Numbered from the stretch's first letter, positions 23,515 to 31,158 are shown. The stretch: 31,249 bases of DNA from Candidatus Gastranaerophilales bacterium (GCA_900766355.1 CAAFVD010000108.1:1-31249), one strand, 5' to 3'. Made by a program: numbers and translations. The notes: generated by a model from the letters alone, not told the origin.

Positions 23515-24573
23515 TTAATATTCTTCGTTATTCTCTAACTGTTTTTCTACACTTTTATCACGCATATCGTATTTTGGAACTCCAACACGATTATACAATT
23601 CTTTGTTATCAAGAGTTATACCTTTTGATTCAGCATAATTTCTCATATCTATAACTCTACGTTTCTGTGAATTATTTCCTTTTAATAAGGCCTGTGCGGC
23701 TGGAGAAATATTATTTGAAGATTTTATAGAAGATACTAATTCTTTTCTTTCTGTTTGTAATTTTAATTGTTGTTCCTTAGACATTTTCAAAACATTATTT
23801 TGAGGCTTTTCTATTGAACTGAATTTATTTTTAAGAACAAGTATTTCTACACGTCTATCCTTGCTTGCATCTCTTTGAACCTTTCCAGCACCAGCAGGAC
23901 GAGTATCTGCATATCCAACAGCAGAAAAAAGTGATGGATTAAATTTAAATCTAGAAATCAAATACCTAACTATCGTACAAGCCCTAGCACTTGATAATTC
24001 CCAATTAGAAGGAAATTTCGCAGATGCTATCGGCGTTCGGTCGGTATGCCCTTCAACTCTTATACAATGCATTACGAATTTTTCATATATTAAAACTCCA
24101 ACTTTATCTAAGAGTTTTTTTGCTGCGGGACTTAAATCTACAGAACCTGAAGCAAACAAATATTGGTCATCAAACGTAATCAATAAGCCTTGATCAATCA
24201 CCTGAGCATCAACACCTTCAAGTTCTCCACTCTTTTTCATTTCTTCTATTGAATTTTCTATCTGTTCAAACGATTGAGATTCATATTTTGGACTAATGTA
24301 TTCTGCCATCAATTCCTGTATAAATGCAGAACCACCCCCAGCATCCATTATACTTTGTCCACCGTCCATAACTCCATCATTACCTTGCAAAATCGACATT
24401 TTAGAAAAAGCCCTTTGCAAAGATTCGTCAATTTTACTAAGCTCTGCAACATCTGTCTGAGATAAAGCATAAAGCACAACAAATGTTGCAAAAAGCAATG
24501 TTATAAAATCGGCATAAGATACTAGCCAACGCTCTAAATTTTCATGTTCTGGTGGTTTTGGTTTTTTAGCCAT
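23515..24573 (-). CDS. motB: Flagellar motor stator protein MotB
   Basis: 352 aa from ATG 24573, which overlaps the motA stop (ATGGCTAA, 8 nt); this coupling and a GGAA site favour it over the frame opening at 24603. The N-terminal helix ERWLVSYADFITLLFATFVVLYALS carries the essential proton-path D22. A plug/linker region (about 45-110) follows, then an OmpA-like peptidoglycan-binding domain (about 125-250: VEGHTDRTPIASAKFPSNWE, then SARACTIVRYLISRF and SKDRRVEILV). A Lys/Asn-rich tail of about 95 residues extends beyond the usual end. With MotA it forms the ion-conducting stator. No other flagellar gene is in the window. Confidence 0.93.
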   Translation of the reverse strand: MAKKPKPPEHENLERWLVSYADFITLLFATFVVLYALSQTDVAELSKIDESLQRAFSKMSILQGNDGVMDGGQSIMDAGGGSAFIQELMAEYISPKYESQSFEQIENSIEEMKKSGELEGVDAQVIDQGLLITFDDQYLFASGSVDLSPAAKKLLDKVGVLIYEKFVMHCIRVEGHTDRTPIASAKFPSNWELSSARACTIVRYLISRFKFNPSLFSAVGYADTRPAGAGKVQRDASKDRRVEILVLKNKFSSIEKPQNNVLKMSKEQQLKLQTERKELVSSIKSSNNISPAAQALLKGNNSQKRRVIDMRNYAESKGITLDNKELYNRVGVPKYDMRDKSVEKQLENNEEY

Positions 24574-25339
24574 TGTCTTCCATTCCTTTTGAACTTGCAC
24601 CAAGAATAAATGAACCTAATTTACGACCTATCAATGTAGGGCTTTCACCAGCTTGGATTGCAAGGATACCTTCTATTATAACATTTTTTGCTAGAAATAT
24701 TTTTGAATAAATATTTTTAATCCTATTAAAACAAGGAAGCATATATAAGTTTGCTGCAACCAAACCATAAATAGTAGCAACAAACGCAACTGCAATACCT
24801 TCACCTAATTTAGAAGGATCAGACAAGTTTTGCATAACTTGGATTAAGCCCATTACAGCACCGATGATACCTAATGTTGGAGAAAAACCACCAAAAGCTT
24901 CATACACCTTTGCTGCACCCATTATTTTATTTTCATATTGCTCAACTTGATTTTCTAACATTGCTCGAACAAGAGTAGGATCCGTACCATCAGCTACGAT
25001 TTCCAAACCAAAACGCATAAGAGGATCTGACGCATTTATTGCTTCTTTTTCCAAAGCAATTACACCCTCTTTTCTAGCTTTTGTTGCAAAACCTACCAAC
25101 TCAGCTATCAAATCTTGTAAATCTACTTTAGGTGGAAAAATAACATCTTTAAACAAACCAGCAGCATCTTTTAAAACTGCTGGAGGAAAACTAAGAACAA
25201 TACCACCTGTTGTACCACCAAGTACAATAAAGGCTGCCGTAATCTGCAAAAGTTGTCCAATATTACCACCTTCCATTCCTTGACCAACAAGAATGAAACC
25301 TATACCTAAAAATAAACCTACTATTGCAAAAATATCCAT
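24566..25339 (-). CDS. motA: Flagellar motor stator protein MotA
   Basis: 257 aa with four transmembrane helices. N-terminal MDIFAIVGLFLGIGFILVGQ, the second helix LLQITAAFIVLGGTTGGIVL, and the helix 3/4 hallmarks GGFSPTLGIIGAVMGLIQVM and GIAVAFVATIYGLVAANLYM. The cytoplasmic loop carries the charged R/E residues that contact FliG. GGAG lies 8 nt before the ATG. It is the first gene of the motA-motB-DUF429 unit and divergent from the dehydrogenase gene (165 bp between starts). Confidence 0.94.
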   Translation of the reverse strand: MDIFAIVGLFLGIGFILVGQGMEGGNIGQLLQITAAFIVLGGTTGGIVLSFPPAVLKDAAGLFKDVIFPPKVDLQDLIAELVGFATKARKEGVIALEKEAINASDPLMRFGLEIVADGTDPTLVRAMLENQVEQYENKIMGAAKVYEAFGGFSPTLGIIGAVMGLIQVMQNLSDPSKLGEGIAVAFVATIYGLVAANLYMLPCFNRIKNIYSKIFLAKNVIIEGILAIQAGESPTLIGRKLGSFILGASSKGMEDNG

Positions 25340-25504
25340 GAATTATGCTCCAATATATACTTATATCTTTTTTAGTAAACGGAATAATATTAATTCAATT
25401 TAATGCAACTAATAAAATTTACGCAAAATGGAGTAGATAAATTAGACTTTTTTTTTTAGTTGATTTACAATTTTATGTATAAAAGAAGAAGGAGAATGTT
25501 ATAA

Positions 25505-26476
25505 ATGAAAGCTGTCGTTTTTAATGATAAAGAAGGTTTAGTATTAAAAACAGATTATACAAAACCAGTTCCTCAAAAAGGAGAAGCCCTTATAAAAATT
25601 TCTATGGCTGGCATTTGTAATACTGATGCAGAAATAATAAAAGGTTATATGGGATATAGCGGAGTTTTAGGACACGAATTTGTTGGTGTAGTTGAAGAAG
25701 TTAATGATGCTGACAAATCCTTGATTGGCAAAAGAGTTGTTGCTGAAATTAGCTATGGTTGTGAAAAACCAGATTGTCCTTGGTGTGCAGTTAAAAACTA
25801 CAGACACTGTCCTGATAGACATACAATTGGTATTTGGAGAAAAGACGGTTGTTTTGCTGAATATATTACACTTCCAACTAATATTTTATTTGAAGTTCCA
25901 GAAAATGTACCTGACGAACAAGCCGTTTTTGTAGAACCACTTGCTGCTGCATGCGAAATTACTGAACAGTTACATATAGAACCTACTCATAAAGTTGTTG
26001 TGCTAGGCGATGGAAAATTAGGTCTTACAACAGCATTAACACTAAATGCTCAAAACCTTGATGTAACACTTGTTGGTAAACATCAAAACAAACTAGACAT
26101 AGCAAAAGCTCAAGGTGTAAAAACAATGCTACTTGATGAATTAAAAGTTTCAAACAACTTTGACGTAGTCGTTGAAGCTACTGGTTCGGTTTCAGGATTT
26201 GAAACTTCTCTTAATCTTGTAAAACCTCGAGGTGTACTAGTATTAAAAAGCACAATAGCAACTGGTAAAGAACTAAATCTTGCACCAATTGTTATTAACG
26301 AAATCACAGTACTAGGCTCAAGATGTGGTCAATTTGGTCCAGCTCTAAGATTATTAAAGAATAATAGAATCGACTTTAAACCATTCATATCCAAAATATA
26401 TTCAATTGATGAAGCTATTAAAGGTTTTGAAGCAAATAGAGAAAAGGATAGTATTAAAATAATACTAAAGTTTTAA
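25505..26476 (+). CDS. Zinc-dependent medium-chain dehydrogenase (MDR/ADH family)
   Basis: 323 aa. Catalytic zinc region: C38 in AGICNTD and H57-E58 in GHEFVG. Structural zinc lobe: four Cys in CEKPDCPWCAVKNYRHC, near 89-105. Rossmann nucleotide-binding VVVLGDGKLGLTTAL near 165-180, with a G-D-G-K-L-G loop. NAD(P)-dependent oxidation of an alcohol or polyol is expected; the substrate is unknown. AAGGAGAA lies 8 nt before the ATG. The MFS gene follows after 8 nt, so the two are probably cotranscribed and may share a substrate. Confidence 0.9.
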   Translation: MKAVVFNDKEGLVLKTDYTKPVPQKGEALIKISMAGICNTDAEIIKGYMGYSGVLGHEFVGVVEEVNDADKSLIGKRVVAEISYGCEKPDCPWCAVKNYRHCPDRHTIGIWRKDGCFAEYITLPTNILFEVPENVPDEQAVFVEPLAAACEITEQLHIEPTHKVVVLGDGKLGLTTALTLNAQNLDVTLVGKHQNKLDIAKAQGVKTMLLDELKVSNNFDVVVEATGSVSGFETSLNLVKPRGVLVLKSTIATGKELNLAPIVINEITVLGSRCGQFGPALRLLKNNRIDFKPFISKIYSIDEAIKGFEANREKDSIKIILKF

Positions 26477-26484
26477 GGTAAAAA

Positions 26485-27633
26485 ATGAAGAAAGAAAAAA
26501 GAGCTATTAAATGGCTAAGTGCAGGTCATTTCGTAAATGATATATATACAGGTATAGTTAATCCAATAATGCCGTTTATTGCGGCAAAAATTGGAATAAC
26601 TATGGCTATGGCAACCATCGTTATTAGTATTTCTAGTATTTTTTCTTCACTTTTACAACCTATTTTTGGATTCTTTGCAGACAATATGCTCAAAAGAATG
26701 TTTATATTTTGGGGACTAATACTTAGTTCTATTTTCATACCACTTACACCATTAGCCAAAACTACAACACTACTTATCATCTTCATGATATTAGGTAGTT
26801 TGGGGAGTAGTTTTTATCACCCACAAGCTAGTGGATTTGTAAACAAATTTGGAACGGCATGTAACAGTTGTGCTGATGATATGGGATTTTTTATCAGTAT
26901 GGGGTCTTTAGGATTTTCATTTGGACCATTGATTGCCGCTTTTGTCACTCAATATTTGGGTATGGAAAAAATGCCATGCCTGTCTATTTTTGGACTAGGA
27001 CTTGCAATGACAATGTTTTTATTTGTTCCAAAATTATCTGATATAGAAAAGAAACCTGAATACAAATCTTTTAAAGAAACCTTCCTAACTATACTTAAAA
27101 ACCGAAAAATGAATTATTTAATGATTATTTCAATGATGAAAGTTTTGGTAACGACTAGTTGTTGTACATTATTACCATTTTTATGGAAGGATATGGGTTA
27201 TACTCCATTTTATATAGGGACAGCTTTGTTCTTATTCATTATTGCTGGGGGATTTGGCTCTTTAGTAAGCCATAAAATAGAATTATTATTTGGTACTAAA
27301 AACTTATTATATTTTTCAATGATGGCAACATTACCAATGATAATTATATTTTCATTAACATACAAACAATTCCCGATACTATCTATTTTAATGTTTGTCA
27401 TAATTGGATTTACAACAATGTTGGCTCAACCAGTAACAATGGTAATGGGACAAACCATTTTGCCTAAATATAAAAGTGTAGTTGCAGGTTTTATGAACGG
27501 GTTTGCTTGGGGAGTTGTTGCGATATCACTTTCTTTAATTGGTATAACTGCAGAACATTTTGGAATAACAAACGTATTAGTTGTTCTGTCTATATTCCCT
27601 GTTATTTCTACCGTTTTAATAAAGTATTTATAA
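26485..27633 (+). CDS. MFS transporter, Fsr (fosmidomycin resistance)-like
   Basis: 382 aa with about 12 transmembrane helices. N-terminal LSAGHFVNDIYTGIVNPIMPF is characteristic of the Fsr-like branch. GFFADNMLKRMFIF is the loop 2-3 motif A equivalent; SSFYHPQASGFV and MGSLGFSFGPLIAAF follow. Members export small molecules by proton antiport. AAGG lies 6-7 nt before the ATG, inside the end of the dehydrogenase gene. No terminator is evident in the 122-bp gap that follows; that gap contains a 13-bp direct repeat (ACAAAAAAGATAA at 27633-27645 and 27687-27699). Confidence 0.88.
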   Translation: MKKEKRAIKWLSAGHFVNDIYTGIVNPIMPFIAAKIGITMAMATIVISISSIFSSLLQPIFGFFADNMLKRMFIFWGLILSSIFIPLTPLAKTTTLLIIFMILGSLGSSFYHPQASGFVNKFGTACNSCADDMGFFISMGSLGFSFGPLIAAFVTQYLGMEKMPCLSIFGLGLAMTMFLFVPKLSDIEKKPEYKSFKETFLTILKNRKMNYLMIISMMKVLVTTSCCTLLPFLWKDMGYTPFYIGTALFLFIIAGGFGSLVSHKIELLFGTKNLLYFSMMATLPMIIIFSLTYKQFPILSILMFVIIGFTTMLAQPVTMVMGQTILPKYKSVVAGFMNGFAWGVVAISLSLIGITAEHFGITNVLVVLSIFPVISTVLIKYL

Positions 27634-27755
27634 CAAAAAAGATAATACATCTAATGTGCAATCTTGTTTTGGGTCTAATATCACATACAAAAAAGATAAG
27701 ACACGGATTGAAATATTAAAAATTTCTAGCTGGATTAGTATAATAAATCAATAAT

Positions 27756-28544
27756 CTAAAGTTTATAGTTTATACCATGAGCTTTAAAAAGATTATTGAA
27801 AAACGAAGAGAATTTATTTACATTTTCCTTTGTAAGCACCATAGGAAGAGTTATTTTAAAATTAGCTTTTTGCCAATTAGACTTATACATTTTTAAAAAA
27901 TTTTCAATAAAATAATTTATACTCTTTGCTTTTGTTTTTTCTAAACGCCATGTAGTTTTTTCAGAAATATGCTGGCACAAACTATCTGCAGTTTTCCTAT
28001 GAACTTCTTGTATATTTGGATTTGTACATATATTTTTTAAGATTTTTATAGCTCTAAATCTTTCCGTAATATTTGGTTTAAATTTGTAATTATGATGAAA
28101 CGGAATCGCATCAGGCAAAGCTTCTAACCCTATAGAGTTTATATTATTCTCTTTTAATTCCATTAAACTTGCAAGACGCATAATTTCCCCAAGACCTTTA
28201 CGCCTATAAGCATCTATCGTTTCAATATAGCCTGAATCAATATTTTTGGGAGATTTATGAACTTGATACTTATAACTACCTAATACTTTGTTTTTATCAT
28301 CTGATATTTTTGTAACAAATAATACACCTTCTTTTTTATCAGGTATTTGCTCAATATTCGTTTCTAAAAAAGCTCTACCACCTTTATACGTAACAGGGAT
28401 TTTATCATGCAAAATAAAATTCTTTGAATCTTGTACTACATTCTTAAACTCTAAACCACTATTATTTTGTGGCTTGGATAAATAAGGTGTTGATTTATTT
28501 TGAGACAAATTAAATGTATTATTGAGGGGCTTAAAAAATATCAT
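27756..28544 (-). CDS. GNAT-fold acetyltransferase-like protein, third gene of a coupled operon
   Basis: 262 aa from ATG 28544; this A also ends the TGA stop of the preceding 57-aa gene (TGATG), and AAGGG lies just upstream. Residues about 75-155 form a GNAT core: GVLFVTKISDDKNKVLGSYK, the acetyl-CoA loop YRRKGLGE at 113-120, and a strand/helix INSIGLEALPDAIPFHHNYKF. The N-terminal 60 and C-terminal 105 residues are not recognised and are Lys/Asn-rich. Substrate unknown. Linked to a kinase-like gene and therefore possibly a protein-modifying set. Confidence 0.7.
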   Translation of the reverse strand: MIFFKPLNNTFNLSQNKSTPYLSKPQNNSGLEFKNVVQDSKNFILHDKIPVTYKGGRAFLETNIEQIPDKKEGVLFVTKISDDKNKVLGSYKYQVHKSPKNIDSGYIETIDAYRRKGLGEIMRLASLMELKENNINSIGLEALPDAIPFHHNYKFKPNITERFRAIKILKNICTNPNIQEVHRKTADSLCQHISEKTTWRLEKTKAKSINYFIENFLKMYKSNWQKANFKITLPMVLTKENVNKFSSFFNNLFKAHGINYKL

Positions 28545-28717
28545 CAACCCTTGTCCCCCAACATATCGACCAATTTAGTAACATATTTTGTTGTATTTGG
28601 AAAAAGGTTTTTCATACCCCCTTTAAATCTTTTATCCAATTTCGTAGTTATGTGTTTGGTTTCTTTGGTAAAAGACCTTGAGCAAATAGAATTTGGATAT
28701 GTAATTAATTTTGTCAC
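28544..28717 (-). CDS. 57-aa basic protein, translationally coupled at both ends
   Basis: Starts at GTG 28717, which overlaps the TGA stop of the kinase-like gene (GTGA); AAGGAG lies 11 nt upstream inside that gene. It ends with a TGA (28546-28544) whose last base starts the GNAT gene's ATG. The product is basic (about 13 Lys/Arg), begins TKLITYPNSICSRSFTKETK and ends KYVTKLVDMLGDKG, with one Cys and no signal peptide or membrane helix. No family recognised. The double overlap plus ribosome site is the evidence; otherwise a 167-nt gap would split an apparent operon. Confidence 0.62.
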   Translation of the reverse strand: MTKLITYPNSICSRSFTKETKHITTKLDKRFKGGMKNLFPNTTKYVTKLVDMLGDKG

Positions 28718-29625
28718 TGTTTATTCAACTCCTTAAAATAAATCTTGAACTGCAACTCTTTTTCAGATTTTGGAAGTTTGTTTATTATTTGTAGATTCTC
28801 GTTAAAATCTGACAAAAACTCGCTTGGATATAATTGAGCCAATTCTACTCTCATTTTATTCGGATTCAATTCTAACCCTGCTTTTGAAGATGCTATTATA
28901 CATTTTTGCAAGATTGCTCGTTTCATCTTTTTAGTATTTTTGCTCGTCGGCAGATTATAATCCTTCATAAAAACCTTGACCATATCATAACAATCAGGCG
29001 TATGAAAACTTTCTGAAATATCATCTACAATTTTTATTTGTTTACCGACTTTTACAAAATTGTTCGGATTATTACAATCAAAATGACGACGATAACCGTC
29101 AGTTTTTTTACTTAATTCTACAAAATCTTTTGCGACTTTATCGTATGCACCTTGAGGAAGTTTGGCAAAATTTTTCAAAGATTTTATCATCGCAATTTTT
29201 CTTTTGTAAGGAGAAGCCGTCAAGAGTTCAAATGGAATACCTGCCGGTATGGTATCTTTCTTGTTACCCACAGCATTTTTCACAATACTAACATTCCCAA
29301 ACTTTGCAAGGATACCACCCCAGTATGTTTTTAGATTTCTTTTTGCTTCCTGATTTTTAACTGGAGCCTGAACAAATGGTGAAGAATTCTTATTCAGCCT
29401 GAACACATAATAATCATCTATCCTATAGACTTTATTAGACCTACCCTCGCCCATATAATATTTTGGTACCATTTTCTGTGATATTACCTTCTTCATTGAG
29501 TTTTGCAAATCAGAGATTTTTTCTGCAGAAATTGCATCATTCTTCATAAAATTTTCAAACTTTTTAGAAAAAGATGTTTTATACCCGTTGAAATTAATAG
29601 AAGCATTGGTTGAATTTATTTCCAT
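28714..29625 (-). CDS. Kinase-like (APH/protein-kinase fold) protein with N-terminal NFxGY tag
   Basis: 303 aa. A kinase-like layout can be read: glycine loop and strand MGEGRSNKVYRIDDYYVFRL at 58-77, a Brenner-type catalytic loop HFDCNNPNNF at 181-190 (H-x-D-x4-N: H181, D183, N188), and IVDDI at 199-203 for the metal-binding Asp. The usual VAIK Lys position appears to be Arg (VFRL). The C-terminal 100 residues are helical and Lys-rich. The substrate could be a small molecule or a protein. The N-terminus SINFNGYKTSF carries N-F-x-G-Y at 11-15, identical in position to the pentein protein. No Shine-Dalgarno; the ATG sits inside the palindrome CCATATATGG (29622-29631). First gene of the coupled three-gene unit. 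Confidence 0.6.
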   Translation of the reverse strand: MEINSTNASINFNGYKTSFSKKFENFMKNDAISAEKISDLQNSMKKVISQKMVPKYYMGEGRSNKVYRIDDYYVFRLNKNSSPFVQAPVKNQEAKRNLKTYWGGILAKFGNVSIVKNAVGNKKDTIPAGIPFELLTASPYKRKIAMIKSLKNFAKLPQGAYDKVAKDFVELSKKTDGYRRHFDCNNPNNFVKVGKQIKIVDDISESFHTPDCYDMVKVFMKDYNLPTSKNTKKMKRAILQKCIIASSKAGLELNPNKMRVELAQLYPSEFLSDFNENLQIINKLPKSEKELQFKIYFKELNKQ

Positions 29626-29689
29626 ATATGGTTAAAAACTCGTAAAAATATTTTTTGCGAACCTTTTACAAATTATAAATTTATACTTA

Positions 29690-29798
29690 TGCCCTACATA
29701 ACTAAACAATAGAACAATAGAATGTAGTGAGGGAAAAGCGTAAGCGGTTCCCACCCTACCGGCTTGTTATGAGCGGGTTTCAAGCGGGTAGTTTTTTA
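29690..29798 (+). ncRNA. Candidate small structured RNA ending in an intrinsic terminator
   Basis: Three successive hairpins can be drawn on the plus strand. (1) CCCTACAT near 29691-29698 pairs with ATGTAG(TGA)GGG near 29722-29733, with a 3-nt bulge. (2) GGGAA (29731-29735) pairs with TTCCC (about 29748-29752) around a GC/GTAA/GC inner loop; hairpins 1 and 2 compete for GGG. (3) CTACCGGCTTG (29756-29766) pairs with CAAGCGGGTAG (29781-29791), one mismatch, followed by T6 (29792-29797). GC content is well above the surroundings. No rightward gene precedes it, so a terminator here implies its own transcript. TATACT at 29683-29688 could be its -10; no good -35 is seen. Matches no RNA family I know. 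Confidence 0.45.
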
Positions 29799-29803
29799 CA
29801 AAA

Positions 29804-29825
29804 AATACAATCTTGTATTATTTTT
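29804..29825. terminator. Second, bidirectional terminator-like hairpin
   Basis: AATACAA (29804-29810), TC, then TTGTATT (29813-29819) form a perfect 7-bp stem. A T-rich tail (ATTTTTATT) follows on the plus strand, and a T run from the preceding A6 follows on the minus strand. It lies 6 nt after the T run of the candidate RNA's terminator. Confidence 0.5.
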
Positions 29826-29853
29826 ATTAATTTGATATACTAGATTCGTGCTA

Positions 29854-29972
29854 GTTGGATAGCCTGTTCGTTAGTACAAAGATTTTATCATCCAACATTA
29901 TTGATAGTACAACTTTTTACTGAGTTTATTATCTATGCAAGATTACTAACGCAAATATTATATAGATAATAA
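29854..29972 (+). promoter_or_regulatory. Leader with interleaved inverted repeats upstream of the zinc-knuckle gene
   Basis: Three exact pairs of complementary arms: GTTGGAT (29854-29860) with ATCCAAC (29890-29896); CGTTAGTA (29869-29876) with TACTAACG (29944-29951); TTATTATCTAT (29926-29936) with ATAGATAATAA (29962-29972). The 5' arm of the second pair lies in the loop of the first, and its 3' arm lies in the loop of the third, a pseudoknot-like topology. The ribosome site AAAGGA begins about 13 nt after the last arm, so the fold could control translation. No known riboswitch class recognised. Confidence 0.35.
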
Positions 29973-29997
29973 CTTGGGCAGTAGAAAGGATGTATTC

Positions 29998-30735
29998 ATG
30001 AATTACATTGAATTTTTCAAGCTTCAGGCTAAAAACTTATTGAGAGATTACAAAACTCAAGAGGTCTATCAGGATGGAGAATTTGAACTTTTTAGGTATA
30101 AACCTAAGTATTTTGATATAGAGGCAATCTTTGGCGACTTTGGCAATTTAAGAAGTATTTTTGCAGATTATTATTGTAATGAAACTGATTTTAAATTGGG
30201 CAATGCTCAACACATTATTGCTTTATTGGTTGGTTTTGATAAATGGTCAGATTTAATCAATGCCAAAGAACAAGAATTAGAGCTTGCAAAATTTTTATTT
30301 GATAATCAGGATAAAATCTCTATAATAGAACTTAATGAAGCTATGCAAGATTATGAAAATAATTATGGTTTTGATTGTAACACAGATTTCAAACTAGAAT
30401 GGCTAAGCACTTTAGATAAATACTCGTTTTCGAGGTTTCCTGTTTATTCAATTTCACATTTAAAAAAATATGGTTGGGAATCGACATTCCAAAGAAATGC
30501 AGACTTGCCTAATTTAATTAAAAAACAAGGACAAAGAGAGCGTAGGGAATATAAAAAACGGTTGAAACAACAGCGAGAAAATATTTTAGCAAAAGAAGAT
30601 AAAGGTAATAATATCATATGTTTGCATTGTGGGAATATTTGTCCTGCAGATGAAGATTTTATACATAAAATGGACTGTGATGGCGAATATTGGGATTTAA
30701 TCCCTACAAAAGAACCTATCAAGATTGAAATTTAA
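29998..30735 (+). CDS. Unknown protein with C-terminal zinc knuckle
   Basis: 245 aa from ATG 29998, chosen because AAGGA stands 7 nt upstream; the frame opens at a TTG at 29974 that precedes the site. The N-terminal helical segment FKLQAKNLLRDYKTQ plus NAQHIIALLVGFDKWSDLI (about 65-83) recalls the small helical domain with an AQ...A...GF..W pattern seen ahead of some glyoxalase-superfamily proteins. Residues 170-200 are strongly basic (REYKKRLKQQRE). The C-terminus has CLHCGNICPADEDFIHKMDC, with C-x2-C and further Cys/His that could bind one zinc. The basic stretch plus zinc knuckle suggests nucleic-acid binding, but function is not established. Confidence 0.68.
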   Translation: MNYIEFFKLQAKNLLRDYKTQEVYQDGEFELFRYKPKYFDIEAIFGDFGNLRSIFADYYCNETDFKLGNAQHIIALLVGFDKWSDLINAKEQELELAKFLFDNQDKISIIELNEAMQDYENNYGFDCNTDFKLEWLSTLDKYSFSRFPVYSISHLKKYGWESTFQRNADLPNLIKKQGQRERREYKKRLKQQRENILAKEDKGNNIICLHCGNICPADEDFIHKMDCDGEYWDLIPTKEPIKIEI

Positions 30736-30746
30736 AGAATAAATTT

Positions 30747-30780
30747 AAGAGTGAATTACATACATAATTCACTCTTTTTA
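30747..30780 (+). terminator. Rho-independent terminator after the zinc-knuckle gene
   Basis: AAGAGTGAATTA (30747-30758), a 6-nt loop, and TAATTCACTCTT (30765-30776) pair perfectly and run into a T tract. It starts 11 nt after the stop codon at 30735. Confidence 0.92.
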
Positions 30781-31128
30781 TTTACTATTAAGGCATTTAC
30801 CAGATTAACCGCAGACGAAAACTCTAAAAGCTATATTACACGTGAGATTGACCGCATTTACTGCAAAAGCCGATATGTAATATTGAGTTTTGCTTAATCT
30901 CTGAAACCCTCTAAAATCAACAAAACTAAATTGGATTATTTGGGTACGCATAGCCCTTAATTTCGCTACAATTTTGTAAAACAAAATCACCGCTCAATCG
31001 GACTTAATGCTCTTACGAGTTTCACAACACAGTTGCTCACTCTACCAAAAATCCACCAGTCCTTTTTTAGTCCCTTTTGGGACTAAATTGAGCTATTTTT
31101 AAAAATTTTGAAACCTTAAAAACGCACT
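30781..31128. other. Gene-free region with nested inverted arms and an imperfect tandem repeat
   Basis: No credible gene: the only frame above 60 codons (minus strand, 30805-30990) has no ribosome site or family signal. Visible structure: AGATTAA, AAAACTC and ATATTAC (30802-30839) pair in order with GTAATAT, GAGTTTT and TTAATCT (30877-30900), and GATTAACCGCA (30803-30813) recurs as GATTGACCGCA (30846-30856). A separate 9-bp hairpin, TTTAGTCCC-TTTT-GGGACTAAA, is at 31066-31087; its T run is on the 5' side, so it is not an intrinsic terminator for the plus strand. This could be a decayed mobile or intergenic repeat 3' of the tRNA. Confidence 0.45.
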
Positions 31129-31153
31129 AAAAAAGAGCCTTTTCAGGCTCTTT
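31129..31153 (-). terminator. Rho-independent terminator of tRNA-Ser
   Basis: On the minus strand AAAGAGCC, loop TGAAAA, GGCTCTTT and then a T run. It begins 5 nt after the encoded CCA of the tRNA. Confidence 0.92.
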
Positions 31154-31158
31154 CTAAA

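Noticed and set aside
23515..25339. ExbB/ExbD or TolQ/TolR instead of MotA/MotB
   Set aside because: The OmpA-like domain after a single D-bearing helix, and the MotA-type GGFSPTLGIIGAVMGLI loop, identify flagellar-type stator genes.
28500..28736. 78-codon plus-strand frame
   Set aside because: Opposite the coupled 57-aa gene; no ribosome site and starts inside the GNAT gene. The minus-strand frame has better support.
29690..29972. Known riboswitch, SRP RNA, 6S RNA or tmRNA
   Set aside because: None of the conserved loops of these RNAs that I know could be found; kept only as an unassigned candidate RNA and leader.
30805..30990. 61-codon minus-strand frame
   Set aside because: No ribosome site, no family resemblance, and it crosses the nested inverted arms; treated as non-coding.
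31066..31087. TTTAGTCCC-TTTT-GGGACTAAA hairpin as a terminator
   Set aside because: The T run precedes the stem on the plus strand, and A residues follow the stem on the minus strand, so it does not fit an intrinsic terminator in either direction.
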